Source: Bradyrhizobium sp. LTSP885
Lineage (GTDB): Bacteria > Pseudomonadota > Alphaproteobacteria > Rhizobiales > Xanthobacteraceae
DNA: 64,000 nt
Assembly: GCF_000938305.1 (NCBI RefSeq)
Contig: NZ_JYMT01000025.1
Span: 1-64,000, forward strand
Reading direction: 5' to 3'
Made by a program: the position numbers and the translations under genes. Numbering within the stretch: the stretch's first letter is position 1; each line of letters opens with the position of its first letter. The notes beneath the pieces were generated by a model. The model searched no databases. It worked only from the letters and a program-made list of their open reading frames with translations, and had not been told where the DNA came from. Shown in pieces: positions 35,551-44,174 of the stretch.

Positions 35551-35564
35551 GGCACCCCCCGCTG

Positions 35565-36206
35565 TCAATCCGTCCGCTTCGCGGTTGCGGCAAGCAGCGC
35601 GCCGACGGCAAATGCCGCGCCCGCGGCAAACCAGATCGCGGCGAGGTTGATCCAGCGGTAGGCGAGCGCGCCGACCAGCGCGCCGGCCACGAGCGCCGCC
35701 CACAGCAGCAGGTACGGCAGCCAGGCCCAGCGCGCGCCACCGGTCAGCGCCGCGGCCGTGAGCTGGCCGACCTTCACCAGCGCGCCGGTCATGTAGGTCA
35801 GGCCGAGGCCGGCGCCGCCGTCGATCTGGAACACCGCGTTCTCCAGCCCCATCGCCAGCACGATCGCCGCGACCGCGGTATTTGGCAGATCGAACGCTGC
35901 ACTCAGCCCTGCAGCCGCGAGCAGCAGCGCCTCGGCGAGCAGGACCAGGGGCTGGCGATGCGCGATGCGGCTGAGCGCGATCAAGCTGCCGGCCGCAGCA
36001 CCGGCGACAAAAAGGGCGATCAGCCCCAACGCCTCCAGGGCATGCGCCCAATGCGCCTCGGCAAGCGTCACGCCAAGCCGCGTCGAGTTGCCACTCATGA
36101 AGGAGACGAACAGCCCGCCCAAATGCAGATAGCCGATGCCGTCGACATAGCCGGCCAACGCGCTCAGCGCGCAGGCCAGCGCCAGGTTGCGGCGGGATTC
36201 AAGCAT
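35565..36206 (-). CDS. DUF1275-family (YoaK-like) membrane protein
   Basis: A 213-residue inner-membrane protein with about six helices. The family hallmarks YVDGIGYLHLGGLFVSFMSGN and the later LTYMTGALVKVGQ are clear. DUF1275 proteins are membrane proteins of unknown function. ATG 36206 starts it, and aroE follows 14 bases after its stop on the same strand. Upstream lies a palindromic repeat. Confidence 0.9.
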   Translation of the reverse strand: MLESRRNLALACALSALAGYVDGIGYLHLGGLFVSFMSGNSTRLGVTLAEAHWAHALEALGLIALFVAGAAAGSLIALSRIAHRQPLVLLAEALLLAAAGLSAAFDLPNTAVAAIVLAMGLENAVFQIDGGAGLGLTYMTGALVKVGQLTAAALTGGARWAWLPYLLLWAALVAGALVGALAYRWINLAAIWFAAGAAFAVGALLAATAKRTD

Positions 36207-36293
36207 GCTGACTTAGGACCGCTGTGCGTCAAAGCAGCAGTCTCCATGAAAGCGATCGACTTGAGAAGAGAACGTTCGAGAACAACTTTCTCC

Positions 36294-36376
36294 CGTCATT
36301 CCGGGATGGTCCGAAGGACCAGACCCGGAATCTCGAGATTCCGGGTTCGATGCTTACGCATCGCCCCGGAATGACG
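36294..36376. repeat. CGTCATTCCGGGATGG palindromic repeat, copy 2
   Basis: Almost identical to the element at 33904-33985, with a few single-base differences (GAGATTCCGGG in place of GAGATCCCGGG, and CTTACGCATCG in place of CTTCGCATCG). It lies between the DUF1275 and EF-G-like genes. Confidence 0.8.
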
Positions 36377-36385
36377 ATCGCACCA

Positions 36386-38434
36386 TCACGCCGCGTCGCG
36401 ATGCGCGGCGATGATCTGGTCGGCGGCGCGGCCCGTCACTTCGGCCATGCGGTCGAACTGGCGGGTGAAGCTGCCGGCGCCGGCGGTGGCCGAGCGCAGC
36501 TCGACGATGAGGTCGCCGATCTCGGCTTCCGGCATGGTGGCGCGGACGCAGTCCCAGCCACTCCAGCCCTCGCGGGTATCGAAGCCGAGGATCTGGCCGC
36601 GGCGCGCCGACAGGATCGCATTGATCTTGGCGGTCGCCTCCGTCGGACAGACGATCTCGACCAGGTGGATCGGCTCCAGCAGCACCGGCTGGCACTGCGG
36701 CAGCGCCTCGTTGACGCCGGCCCGCGCGGCGGTGCGGAACGCGAGATCGGAGGAATCGACGCTGTGATAGGAACCGTCCATCAGCGTGACGTCGACGTCG
36801 ATGACGGGGAATCCGAGTGGCCCGCGCGCCATCGCATCGACGACGCCCTCTTCGACCGCACCGATATAGTTGCGCGGCACCGCGCCGCCGACCACCTTCT
36901 CGTGGAATTCAAAGCCGGTCCCGCGCGGCTTCGGCTTGACCTCGAGCACGACGTCGCCGAACTGGCCGTGGCCGCCGGATTGCTTCTTGTGCCGGCCGCG
37001 CTGGGTGACGGCTTTGCGGATGGTCTCCTGATAGCCGATCACCGGCGGATGCGATTTGACGCTGATGCCGAAGCGATCCTTCAACCGCTCCTGCGCCACC
37101 CGCAGATGCATCTCGCCCTGCCCCCACAGCACGGTGTCGTGCGTCTGCGGGTTCTGCACCATCGACAGCGAGGCATCCTCTTCGTTCAGCCGCAACAGCG
37201 CCTGGCCGAGCTTGACGTCGTCCTTGCGGTCGGTCGCTGCGATCGAGATCGACAGCACCGGCGCAACCGGCTCGACCGTCACCAGTGACGTCGGCGCGGT
37301 CTTGCCGCTCGACAGCGTGTCGCCGGTCTTGATCGCGTCGAGCTTGCCGAGCGCGACGGCCTCGCCGGCTTCCGCCGACGGACGCTTGCTGTCATGCCCG
37401 CCGCTCACCGCCAGGATGCCGGAGACGCGTCCGCTCTCGCCGGCCGAGGATTGCAGCGTCGCGCCGTCGTCGAGGCGGCCCGCGAGCACGCGCGCCAGCG
37501 ACAGCTTGCCGCCGTGTTGCAGATGCAGGGTCTTGAACACATAGGCCAGCGCATCCTTGGTCCCGGACACGCCGAGGCGTTTGGCGGTTTCGGCGACGCC
37601 GGGCGCTTCATGGCGCAGCGCCTTCATCAGCCGCAGCACGCCGTTCTCGCGGCTCGCAGCTCCAAGCAGCACCGGGCAGATCAGGCCCTCGCGCAGCTCG
37701 CGGGCGAGATCGTCGAACACCGCGTCGCGCGGCGGCTGGATATCCTCCAGCAATTGCTCCATCAGCGCATCGTCATGGTCGGCGAGCTTCTCCAGCATCG
37801 AGAAGCGCGCTTCCTTCTCGCGGTCGAGATCGCCGCCTTCGAGGGCCATGACCTCCGACGGCTTGTGTTCGCGATAGACGAAGGCGCGCTCCAGCGCGAG
37901 ATCGACGAAACCTTCGATCAGATCGCCGTTCCAGATCGGGATCTGGCGCAGCACCAGCGGCACGCGCGAAGCCGGCTGCAAGGTCGCGAGCGTCTCGCGG
38001 ATGCGCTTGTTGGCGCGATCGATCTTGTTCAGGAACAGGAAACGGGGAATGCCGAGCTCCTCGAGCTCGCGCAGGATGATCTGCAGCTGCGGCAGCTTCT
38101 TTTCATCGGCCTCGCAGACCACGACCGCGGCGTCGACCGCCGGCAGCGCGGCGCGCATGTCGTGCGCAAACTCGACCGAGCCGGGACAATCGATAAAGGT
38201 ATAGCTATCTCCCATGAAATGGGTGGTGGCGGCGGTCAGGCCGACGCCCATCTTGTGCTGGCGCGCCTCGGGGCTGGCATCGCCGACGGAGGTTCCGGCA
38301 TCGACGCTGCCGGCACTCTTGATGGCGCCCGTGCGCGCCATGATCGCTTCCAGAAGTGTGGTTTTACCGCTTTGGAAAGGGCCCACCAGTGCAATGCACC
38401 GTGGACCTCGGGGACTTCTGACGTCTTGTCCCAT
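36386..38434 (-). CDS. EF-G-like translation GTPase paralogue
   Basis: A 682-residue five-domain GTPase with the EF-G layout. The G1 loop is GPFQSGKT (residues 18-25) and G4 is NKID. The G3 loop reads IDCPGSVEF, where true EF-G has DTPGH: the catalytic His is replaced by Ser. Domains II to V are recognisable through MVQNPQTHDTVLWGQGEMHL, PKPRGTGFEFHEKVVGGAVP and the C-terminal EPIHLVEIVCPTEATAKINA. The usual fusA gene is not in this window. It probably has a specialised ribosome-related or other role. ATG 38434 begins GQDVRSP; no operon partner is adjacent. Confidence 0.9.
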   Translation of the reverse strand: MGQDVRSPRGPRCIALVGPFQSGKTTLLEAIMARTGAIKSAGSVDAGTSVGDASPEARQHKMGVGLTAATTHFMGDSYTFIDCPGSVEFAHDMRAALPAVDAAVVVCEADEKKLPQLQIILRELEELGIPRFLFLNKIDRANKRIRETLATLQPASRVPLVLRQIPIWNGDLIEGFVDLALERAFVYREHKPSEVMALEGGDLDREKEARFSMLEKLADHDDALMEQLLEDIQPPRDAVFDDLARELREGLICPVLLGAASRENGVLRLMKALRHEAPGVAETAKRLGVSGTKDALAYVFKTLHLQHGGKLSLARVLAGRLDDGATLQSSAGESGRVSGILAVSGGHDSKRPSAEAGEAVALGKLDAIKTGDTLSSGKTAPTSLVTVEPVAPVLSISIAATDRKDDVKLGQALLRLNEEDASLSMVQNPQTHDTVLWGQGEMHLRVAQERLKDRFGISVKSHPPVIGYQETIRKAVTQRGRHKKQSGGHGQFGDVVLEVKPKPRGTGFEFHEKVVGGAVPRNYIGAVEEGVVDAMARGPLGFPVIDVDVTLMDGSYHSVDSSDLAFRTAARAGVNEALPQCQPVLLEPIHLVEIVCPTEATAKINAILSARRGQILGFDTREGWSGWDCVRATMPEAEIGDLIVELRSATAGAGSFTRQFDRMAEVTGRAADQIIAAHRDAA

Positions 38435-38559
38435 TGCCGCCTCCTCGCGTTGGAGCTCGGCCCATGATTGGGTCGGCGACCTCCAATGCTCCGCCCGTCC
38501 GGAGGTTTTGGCAAGCCGGAAAAATCGCTGCGGTGCGGTGTCGCGCGCGAGTCATAAAA

Positions 38560-38586
38560 CCCCTCCCGCTCTTCACGGGAGAGGTC
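38560..38586. repeat. CCCTCCCG hairpin repeat
   Basis: Arms CCCTCCCG and CGGGAGAGG around TCTTCA form a hairpin between the DUF992 gene and the EF-G-like gene. It is probably another short intergenic palindrome; its position downstream of neither stop argues against a terminator. Confidence 0.4.
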
Positions 38587-38621
38587 ATAGCTTGCGCAAT
38601 GCGCAAACTATCGGAGACGCA

Positions 38622-39107
38622 TCAGCGTCCCGGACGCAGCTCGAGGCTCTCCAGCCCGGCGGCGACGCTGACGCCGACCTGGCCCTGCACGCTCAGCGGC
38701 TGCAGCGCGATCGTGTTGTTCGAGCCGCCGACCAGCACGTTGCCGCCGACGCCGACGCCGAGCGTCGCGCTGCCCTGCGCGCCGGCGTAGTCACCGGTCA
38801 GGTCGCCCGGTCCGAGCCGCGCCACCGGCGCCCACACGCCCCAGGCCAGCGCGGATTCCTGCGTGATGCCGAGGTCGAGGCCAACCTTGCGGATGGTCGC
38901 GACGTAGCGGTCTTCCGGCATGCCGTCGATGCGCAGCACGCAACCAAGATTGGTCACGGATCCGACGATGAAACCAACGCTTGCGCCGCCGCGGCATTCG
39001 AGGACGCCGACCTGCACGCGCTGGATCGGCTGCTGCGCATTGGCGCCAGCGATCGAGGCCGCCAGCGTGGCGATGGCAGCACCGGCGAGGAGGATGAAGC
39101 GACGCAT
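38622..39107 (-). CDS. Exported DUF992-family protein (first)
   Basis: A 161-residue protein with a signal peptide (RRFILLAGAAIATLAASIAGANA). The mature sequence QVGVLECRGGASVGFIVGSV with a second Cys at LGCVLRI is the DUF992 signature, probably a disulfide pair in the periplasm. The rest is glycine-rich beta structure (VGVGGNVLVGGSNNTIALQP). DUF992 proteins are alphaproteobacterial proteins of unknown role. Together with 39343-39861 it makes a tandem pair on the same strand. Confidence 0.88.
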   Translation of the reverse strand: MRRFILLAGAAIATLAASIAGANAQQPIQRVQVGVLECRGGASVGFIVGSVTNLGCVLRIDGMPEDRYVATIRKVGLDLGITQESALAWGVWAPVARLGPGDLTGDYAGAQGSATLGVGVGGNVLVGGSNNTIALQPLSVQGQVGVSVAAGLESLELRPGR

Positions 39108-39292
39108 TTGAGGGATCTCCGGCTGAAAGGCATGATGCGAGCTGAGAGCGGAACGGACGCCGCACCCGAGGCGCCCGGCTTGCTATGCCATAACATCGCA
39201 CGCCGTGCCAGATTTGGGCCGTTCGCCTTCCGATTATTGCGGGATGTGGCTGGCACGACGTATCCCAGCGACCCACGCCGCGGTCACCGGAC

Positions 39293-39321
39293 AAAAAAAG
39301 AGGCCCGCTTTCGCGAGCCTC
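39293..39321 (-). terminator. Rho-independent terminator of second DUF992 gene
   Basis: On the minus strand GAGGCTCG pairs with CGGGCCTC around a short GCGAAAG loop, followed by TTTTTTTG. It lies 22 bases after the stop at 39343. Confidence 0.75.
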
Positions 39322-39342
39322 CTTGATTCAAAGCCTGTCGGC

Positions 39343-39861
39343 TTAGTGGTGGTGATGATGGCGGTGATAGTGCCGGCGCGGACCGCCGACACGAACCGGC
39401 TCGAGGTCGATGCCGGCGATGCCGGCCGCGACGTTGAGGCCGGTCTGGCCCTGCACGCTCATCGGCTGCAGCGCATAAGCATTGTTCGGGCCGCCGAACA
39501 GGAAGTTACCACCGGCGCCAAGGCCGACCGACGCGTTGATGCCGACGCCGCCGTAGCTGCCGGCGAGCGCACCGCGCGGGAGCTGCGTGCTCGGCGCGCT
39601 GACCGCCCAGGCGAGCTGGGTCTGCGCGGTGACACCGAGGTCGAGGCCGATCCGCTTGACGGTCGCAATGTAGGGCTCGGGCCGGCGGGCGTTGGCGCTC
39701 TGGAACACGCATTCGAGCTGGGTGACGGAGCCGACGACGAAGCCGACATTCTGCCCGCCCTGGCATTGCAGGACTCCGGCCTGAACCTGAGGCGCCGCGT
39801 TGGCGGTGGCGATCGGCGCCAGCAGCGCGAGCGTGGCGAGGGTGAGTGTCGAAAGTCGCAT
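39343..39861 (-). CDS. Exported DUF992-family protein with histidine-rich tail
   Basis: A 172-residue exported protein (signal RLSTLTLATLALLAPIATANA) with the DUF992 core: VQAGVLQCQGGQNVGFVVGS, then LECVFQSANARRPEPYIATV, then VGLGAGGNFLFGGPNNAYAL. It parallels the 38622-39107 protein throughout. Unlike that one, it ends in a histidine-rich stretch (RRHYHRHHHHH), which would bind metal ions such as zinc, nickel or copper. The metal role is inference. The gene is closed by its own terminator. Confidence 0.88.
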   Translation of the reverse strand: MRLSTLTLATLALLAPIATANAAPQVQAGVLQCQGGQNVGFVVGSVTQLECVFQSANARRPEPYIATVKRIGLDLGVTAQTQLAWAVSAPSTQLPRGALAGSYGGVGINASVGLGAGGNFLFGGPNNAYALQPMSVQGQTGLNVAAGIAGIDLEPVRVGGPRRHYHRHHHHH

Positions 39862-40053
39862 TGGGTCTGTCTCCGCAAGATGAACTGAATTTGTGCGGCG
39901 GACAGGAAGGAAGGGTCATGTCCAAAACAAGGCGGTTCGCAAAGATGCCGTAAAAACTTCCCGCGTGTGACCGTAACGACCTGAGCAGGATGTGATTTGA
40001 CGTGATTTGACACAGCGCTTTTACCGCTGCGCGCGACTTCAACGCGCACCGGC

Positions 40054-40080
40054 GCATTCCCGCATCATGTGCGGGAATGC
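40054..40080. terminator. Hairpin between convergent DUF992 and aspartate aminotransferase genes
   Basis: A perfect 11-base stem, GCATTCCCGCA (40054-40064) with TGCGGGAATGC (40070-40080) around TCATG. On the plus strand it is followed by ATTTTCG. It lies just after the stop of the aminotransferase gene; the lack of a T-run on the minus strand makes this weak for terminating that gene. Confidence 0.55.
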
Positions 40081-40099
40081 ATTTTCGTCCGACAGCGAA

Positions 40100-41302
40100 T
40101 TATCGCAGATTGCCGCAGAAGCGCTGGATGCGCTTGCAAGCTTCCTCGAGATCCGAGGTCTTGGTGGCATAGGAGATGCGGAACGCGGGTCCGAGCCCGA
40201 ACGCGGAGCCCTGCACCACGGCGACGCCTTCGCTCTCGAGCAGCTCGGTGACGAAGTCCTCGTCGTTGCCGAGCACCTTGCCCGACGGCGCCGTCTTGCC
40301 GATCGTGCCGGCGCAGGACGGATAGACGTAGAACGCACCTTCGGGACGCGGGCACTCGATGCCGCTCGCCTGGTTGAGCATCGACACCACGAGGTCGCGG
40401 CGTTCTTTGAACACCTTGTTGTTGGCCGGGATGAAGTCCTGCGGCCCGTTCAGTGCCTCGACGGCGGCCCACTGCGCGATCGACGACGGGTTCGAGGTCG
40501 ACTGCGACTGGATCGTCTGCATCGCCTTGATCAGCTGTGCGGGACCGCCGGCATAGCCGATGCGCCATCCGGTCATGCAATAGGCCTTCGAGACGCCGTT
40601 CACGGTCAGCGTGCGATCGTAGAGGCTCGGCTCGACTTGCGCCGCGGTGGTGAAGACGAAGTCGTCATAGACCAGGTGCTCATACATGTCGTCGGTCATC
40701 ACCCAGACATGCGGATGCTTGACCAGCACGTCGGTGAGCGCCTTCAGCTCGCTGCGCGTATAGGCCGAGCCGGTCGGGTTCGACGGCGAGCAGAGGATGA
40801 CCCACTTGGTCTTCGGCGTGATCGCCTTTTCGAGATCTTGCGGGCGCAGCTTGAAGCCGCTCGACGCCGGGCAAATCACCGGCACCGACTCGCCGCCGGC
40901 AAGCGCCACCATCTCGGGATAGCTGACCCAATAGGGCGCGGGAATGATCACCTCGTCGCCCGGATTGATGGTCGCCATCAGCGCGTTGTAGAGCACCTGC
41001 TTGCCGCCGGTGCCGACGATGATCTGGTTCGGCTTGTAGGAGAGGCCGTTCTCGCGCGAGAACTTGTTGATGATGGCTTCCTTCAGCTCCGGAATGCCGC
41101 CGACATCGGTGTACTTGGTCTTGCCGGCCTCGATCGCATGGATCGCCGCCAGCTTGATGTTGGCGGGCGTGTCGAAGTCGGGCTCGCCGGCGCCGAGGCC
41201 GATGACGTTACGGCCCGCGGCTTTCAGCGCACGCGCTTTGTCCGTGACCGCGATCGTCGCGGACGGCTTCACACGGTCGAGCGCAGCGGACAGGAAGGCC
41301 AT
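40100..41302 (-). CDS. aatA: Aspartate aminotransferase (class I)
   Basis: This 400-residue PLP enzyme exchanges an amino group between aspartate and 2-oxoglutarate. It matches the rhizobial AspAT: FLSAALDRVKPSATIAVTDK start, IVGTGGKQVLYNAL, CSPSNPTGSAYT (cofactor phosphate-binding region), and VNGVSKAYCMTGWRIGYAGG, with the Schiff-base Lys at residue 239 and the Arg in the GWRIGY motif. ATG 41302 is preferred to ATG 41308 because GGAG lies 6 bases before the former but touches the latter. Transcribed alone. Confidence 0.95.
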   Translation of the reverse strand: MAFLSAALDRVKPSATIAVTDKARALKAAGRNVIGLGAGEPDFDTPANIKLAAIHAIEAGKTKYTDVGGIPELKEAIINKFSRENGLSYKPNQIIVGTGGKQVLYNALMATINPGDEVIIPAPYWVSYPEMVALAGGESVPVICPASSGFKLRPQDLEKAITPKTKWVILCSPSNPTGSAYTRSELKALTDVLVKHPHVWVMTDDMYEHLVYDDFVFTTAAQVEPSLYDRTLTVNGVSKAYCMTGWRIGYAGGPAQLIKAMQTIQSQSTSNPSSIAQWAAVEALNGPQDFIPANNKVFKERRDLVVSMLNQASGIECPRPEGAFYVYPSCAGTIGKTAPSGKVLGNDEDFVTELLESEGVAVVQGSAFGLGPAFRISYATKTSDLEEACKRIQRFCGNLR

Positions 41303-41875
41303 GATCATCTCCGGGCAAACGTCGTGAACAGTTGGCCACGACTTGATCTGAATGGGATCGCGGCACACTAGGCCGGTCGCCGCTGCATCGCAAGAAGCTT
41401 GGCGGCAAAGTCGGAAATTTTCGCGCGATCGCGCGCGACGCACGCAACATTCCGCAAGTTCCGGCCCCGATCCGCTCATATCCGGCAAGGTCTGCGGCGG
41501 CCGGATCGGGCTCGTCGCGACAACACATCGCCACGCGATCCAACACGGATTGCTCCGAGGACAATTCGCCGCGGAGAGTCCGCGAGCACGGCATCGCCGG
41601 GACTCGGGATCGGCACGCCCTGAACATGTTAATATCCGCGACCACAACCCGCCCGCCGGCATCGATCGCAGCGTCGCGCAAGCGTGATCCGAGTTGTTCT
41701 GCCGTGTCGATGGAATCGTTCTGCACGCGTGCAGTGCGGTAGGCATTTCGACTTTTTCCAGGGTCCAGGGCTTGCGACGCACCGGTATCGGCATCATTGT
41801 TTAGGCGCATTGCGGTGTGACAGGCCGCGCAGTCTTCGAGCGTCCCGTCTTCCCGATCGAGTGAACCCCGACGCA
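41303..41875. other. Long intergenic region upstream of aatA and GST gene
   Basis: 573 bases separate two divergent starts. Several frames are open across it, but none has a ribosome-binding site or a protein-like sequence, so I take it as non-coding and carrying both promoters. No hairpin terminator or repeat family was identified. Confidence 0.45.
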
Positions 41876-42529
41876 ATGTACAAGCTCTATTCGATGCAGC
41901 GCTCCGGCAACAGCTACAAGGTTCGCCTGGCGCTGGCCTTGCTGAACACGCCGTACGAGGCGGTCGAGATCGACATCCTGCGCGGCGAGAGCCGCACCCC
42001 GGAATTCCTGGCCAAGAATCCGAGCGGCCAGGTGCCGTTGCTCGAAGTCGCCGAAGGCCGCTACCTCGCCGAGTCCAACGCCATCCTCTGGTATGTCGCG
42101 ATCGGCACGCCGCTGGCGCCGGAATCGCGGGTCGAGCGCGCCGAAGCGCTGCAATGGATGTTCTTCGAGCAGCACGCGCTGGAGCCGAATATCGGTGCCG
42201 CCTATTTCTGGCTGTCGCTGGTCAGGGGCGGCCGGGACCTGCAGACGCACGCGCTGGAGGACTGGATGGAGCGCGGCTATGCGGCGCTGCAGGTGATGGA
42301 GAATCACCTCAAGGGGCATGCCTATTTCGCCGCCGACCAGTTCACCGTCGCCGACATCGCGCTGTATGGCTACACCCACGTCGCCGATCGCTGCGACTTT
42401 GACCTTGCGACCTTCCCGGCGATCCGCGCCTGGCTCCGACGGGTCGAGCAGACCCCCGGATTCGTTGCCATGGATTGGCAGTCCGGAACCGGGATCGAGG
42501 CCCCGGCCCGCCTCGCCGCCAGCGTCTGA
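41876..42529 (+). CDS. Glutathione S-transferase-family protein
   Basis: A 217-residue cytoplasmic GST. The N-terminal domain is YKLYSMQRSGNSYKVRLALA, GQVPLLEVAEGRYLAESNAILWY with cis-Pro and gamma-Glu binding residues, and the C-terminal domain is helical, ending FPAIRAWLRRVEQTPGF. Ser in the RSGNS segment is the likely catalytic residue. ATG 41876 is the first good start; a GTG at 41861 would add five residues. It is separate from its neighbours, and its substrate is unknown. Confidence 0.9.
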   Translation: MYKLYSMQRSGNSYKVRLALALLNTPYEAVEIDILRGESRTPEFLAKNPSGQVPLLEVAEGRYLAESNAILWYVAIGTPLAPESRVERAEALQWMFFEQHALEPNIGAAYFWLSLVRGGRDLQTHALEDWMERGYAALQVMENHLKGHAYFAADQFTVADIALYGYTHVADRCDFDLATFPAIRAWLRRVEQTPGFVAMDWQSGTGIEAPARLAASV

Positions 42530-42539
42530 ACAACTGATT

Positions 42540-42578
42540 TAGCGGGAAAACCGCCCAAATAGCGGGCAAAACCGCTGA
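42540..42578. repeat. Direct repeat TAGCGGGAAAACCGC / TAGCGGGCAAAACCGC
   Basis: Two similar 15-16-base units follow each other at 42540 and about 42561, each able to form a short AGCGG/CCGCT hairpin, just after the GST stop. They may form the 3' end of the transcript, but the T-run (GTTTTTGCC) is displaced by about 15 bases. Confidence 0.4.
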
Positions 42579-42695
42579 TACCGCCGTGTTTTTGCCGTTT
42601 TCGATGACTTGGCCGCCGCAATATTGCCGGCGACGACCGGCAGGGTTCCGATCGACCTCGCGGGTGATTCGCGCGCGTCCTGAAGGATTTAGACC

Positions 42696-42872
42696 ATGAC
42701 ACGGTCGTCCGGCACGGCAGGCTTCCAGGGCCGCCCTGCCCCGGTGGCATCGACCCGTCTGACGAATGCGATCGCCGCATCGCTCGCGATCGGCGCGCTG
42801 ACGCTCTGCCTTGTCGTCACGCTGACGGTGCTGTCGAGCAAGATCGCCATCGCGATGCCGCTCGCGACGTAA
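42696..42872 (+). CDS. Tiny single-pass membrane protein (first of two)
   Basis: A 58-residue reading frame starting at ATG 42696 with a polar N-terminus (TRSSGTAGFQGRPAPVASTR) and a single hydrophobic helix (LTNAIAASLAIGALTLCLVV and on) ending near the C-terminus. Third-codon bases are strongly G/C as in neighbouring genes, supporting coding status. It is followed 62 bases later by a second tiny membrane-protein frame. Function unknown; such short anchors may be regulatory subunits or part of a small envelope complex. Confidence 0.5.
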   Translation: MTRSSGTAGFQGRPAPVASTRLTNAIAASLAIGALTLCLVVTLTVLSSKIAIAMPLAT

Positions 42873-42934
42873 CTCAGCATTTTCCGGTTGGCACCTTTGC
42901 GCGGCAAGGCGCGGTGGAGACGGCGCGGCTCGAC

Positions 42935-43072
42935 ATGATGAAGACACCCGTCGGACTGGTAACCGTGACGTTGGCGGTCGCGATCCTGCTCGCGGCATCG
43001 CTCTTGATCGTGACCGGCACGCGTGGCGAAGACCGTGCGCATCCGATGCGGATCATGACGCCTGCCAAATAG
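42935..43072 (+). CDS. Tiny single-pass membrane protein (second of two)
   Basis: A 45-residue reading frame starting at ATG 42935 (or the ATG one codon later). A single hydrophobic helix (VGLVTVTLAVAILLAASLLI, about residues 6-26) is followed by a basic-acidic tail (TGTRGEDRAHPMRIMTPAK). Codon choice is GC-rich at third positions. It lies after the 42696-42872 frame in the same direction, so both may be in one transcript. No known family was recognised. Confidence 0.5.
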   Translation: MMKTPVGLVTVTLAVAILLAASLLIVTGTRGEDRAHPMRIMTPAK

Positions 43073-43271
43073 ACGGCGGCGCGCAACGCCATGCGTGGAA
43101 GATGCACGGAGCCCGGTCAAACGCCGACGTGCCTATCATTTGATTTGAAAGCGGCGAAAGCTCGCCCGGCCGCCGCAGGCAGGCCTTAACGCTCAAAGCG
43201 GAAATGCCGGCAGCGTTGCGGACCTGTCGTCAAACTGCGGCCCTTATTCTCGACAGGCAACGAGAACGCGC

Positions 43272-44084
43272 ATGCGGTTCGACTGGCGTACAATTTCGGG
43301 TCCGGCTCTGACGGCGGTCACCGCGCTGACCGCATTCCTTGTCGATCGTTATCTGGTCGCGGTCCCCAACCCCGCGCCGCTGTTCGTCTGCATCGTCGCA
43401 CTTGCCGCCTCCGTCAGCGGCATCGCCTCCGGGCTGACCAGCGCTGGGATCGCGGTGGTATGCTCGGCGCTGTTCTTTCTCGATCATCGCGCGATGCCCG
43501 GTTACGGCGTAACCGACGTGTCGCGGATGCTGATGCTGGCGGCAACCGCCGCCGGCACCGCCTTGATCACCGGACTGCTGCGGCAGAAATGGATCGATGC
43601 CTTCGCCGCCGATCAGGAGCATAACGCCACCGCAGCGCGGCTCGCCAACGCGCTCGACCAGGTCGACATCGGCATCGTGCTGCTCGACTCCGACACCCGC
43701 GCCGAATTCATCAACCGCGCGTTCCGCGAATATTTCGCGCTCTCCGACGCACAGGCTGACTCGAAGCCGCCCTTCATCGCGCTGATGTATCACGGCCGCG
43801 ACACCGGCGCGTGGGAGTTGCCGGAGGACGAGATGGGCGCGTTCATCGCAGAGCGTACCGAGAAGATGCGCGCGGGCGATTCCACGCCGATCAATATCAC
43901 CCTTGCCGACGGCCAGGTGCTGCGCTTCAGCTGCACCGCGCTGCCCGATGGCGGGCGCATGCTGAGCTACACGCCGGTGACGGATCTGGTGCGGCACACC
44001 GACGATCCCGACAGGGCCGACTATTTCCGTTCGCTGCGCGGCAGCGAGCGCGCGCAGGCGCCGCCTCTGCACGCCGCGGAGTGA
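43272..44084 (+). CDS. Membrane-anchored PAS-domain protein
   Basis: A 270-residue protein with about three to four N-terminal membrane helices (PALTAVTALTAFLVDRYLVA, FVCIVALAASVSGIASGLTS, VVCSALFFL, then MLMLAATAAGTALITGLLRQ), followed from about residue 125 by a PAS domain (ALDQVDIGIVLLDSDTRAEF). The PAS domain ends near GQVLRFSCTALPDGGRMLSY. There is no kinase, GGDEF or effector domain, so it may pass a signal to a partner. ATG 43272 follows a plausible ribosome-binding region. Its cue is unknown. Confidence 0.8.
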   Translation: MRFDWRTISGPALTAVTALTAFLVDRYLVAVPNPAPLFVCIVALAASVSGIASGLTSAGIAVVCSALFFLDHRAMPGYGVTDVSRMLMLAATAAGTALITGLLRQKWIDAFAADQEHNATAARLANALDQVDIGIVLLDSDTRAEFINRAFREYFALSDAQADSKPPFIALMYHGRDTGAWELPEDEMGAFIAERTEKMRAGDSTPINITLADGQVLRFSCTALPDGGRMLSYTPVTDLVRHTDDPDRADYFRSLRGSERAQAPPLHAAE

Positions 44085-44174
44085 CGCAGGATGCGCTTGC
44101 GCAATTGATCCCGCACGATCCCGACGATAGAACGTTGCCGGCCCTCACGCGCATCCCACAACGCAGGATCATTC

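Noticed and set aside
36386..38434. EF-G-like gene as the housekeeping fusA
   Set aside because: The catalytic His of the G3 loop is missing and neither the rpsL/rpsG nor the tuf genes are nearby, so it is a paralogue.
41208..41876. Minus-strand frame of 222 codons across the aatA upstream region
   Set aside because: It overlaps the aatA N-terminus, has no ribosome-binding site and looks like random GC-rich translation.
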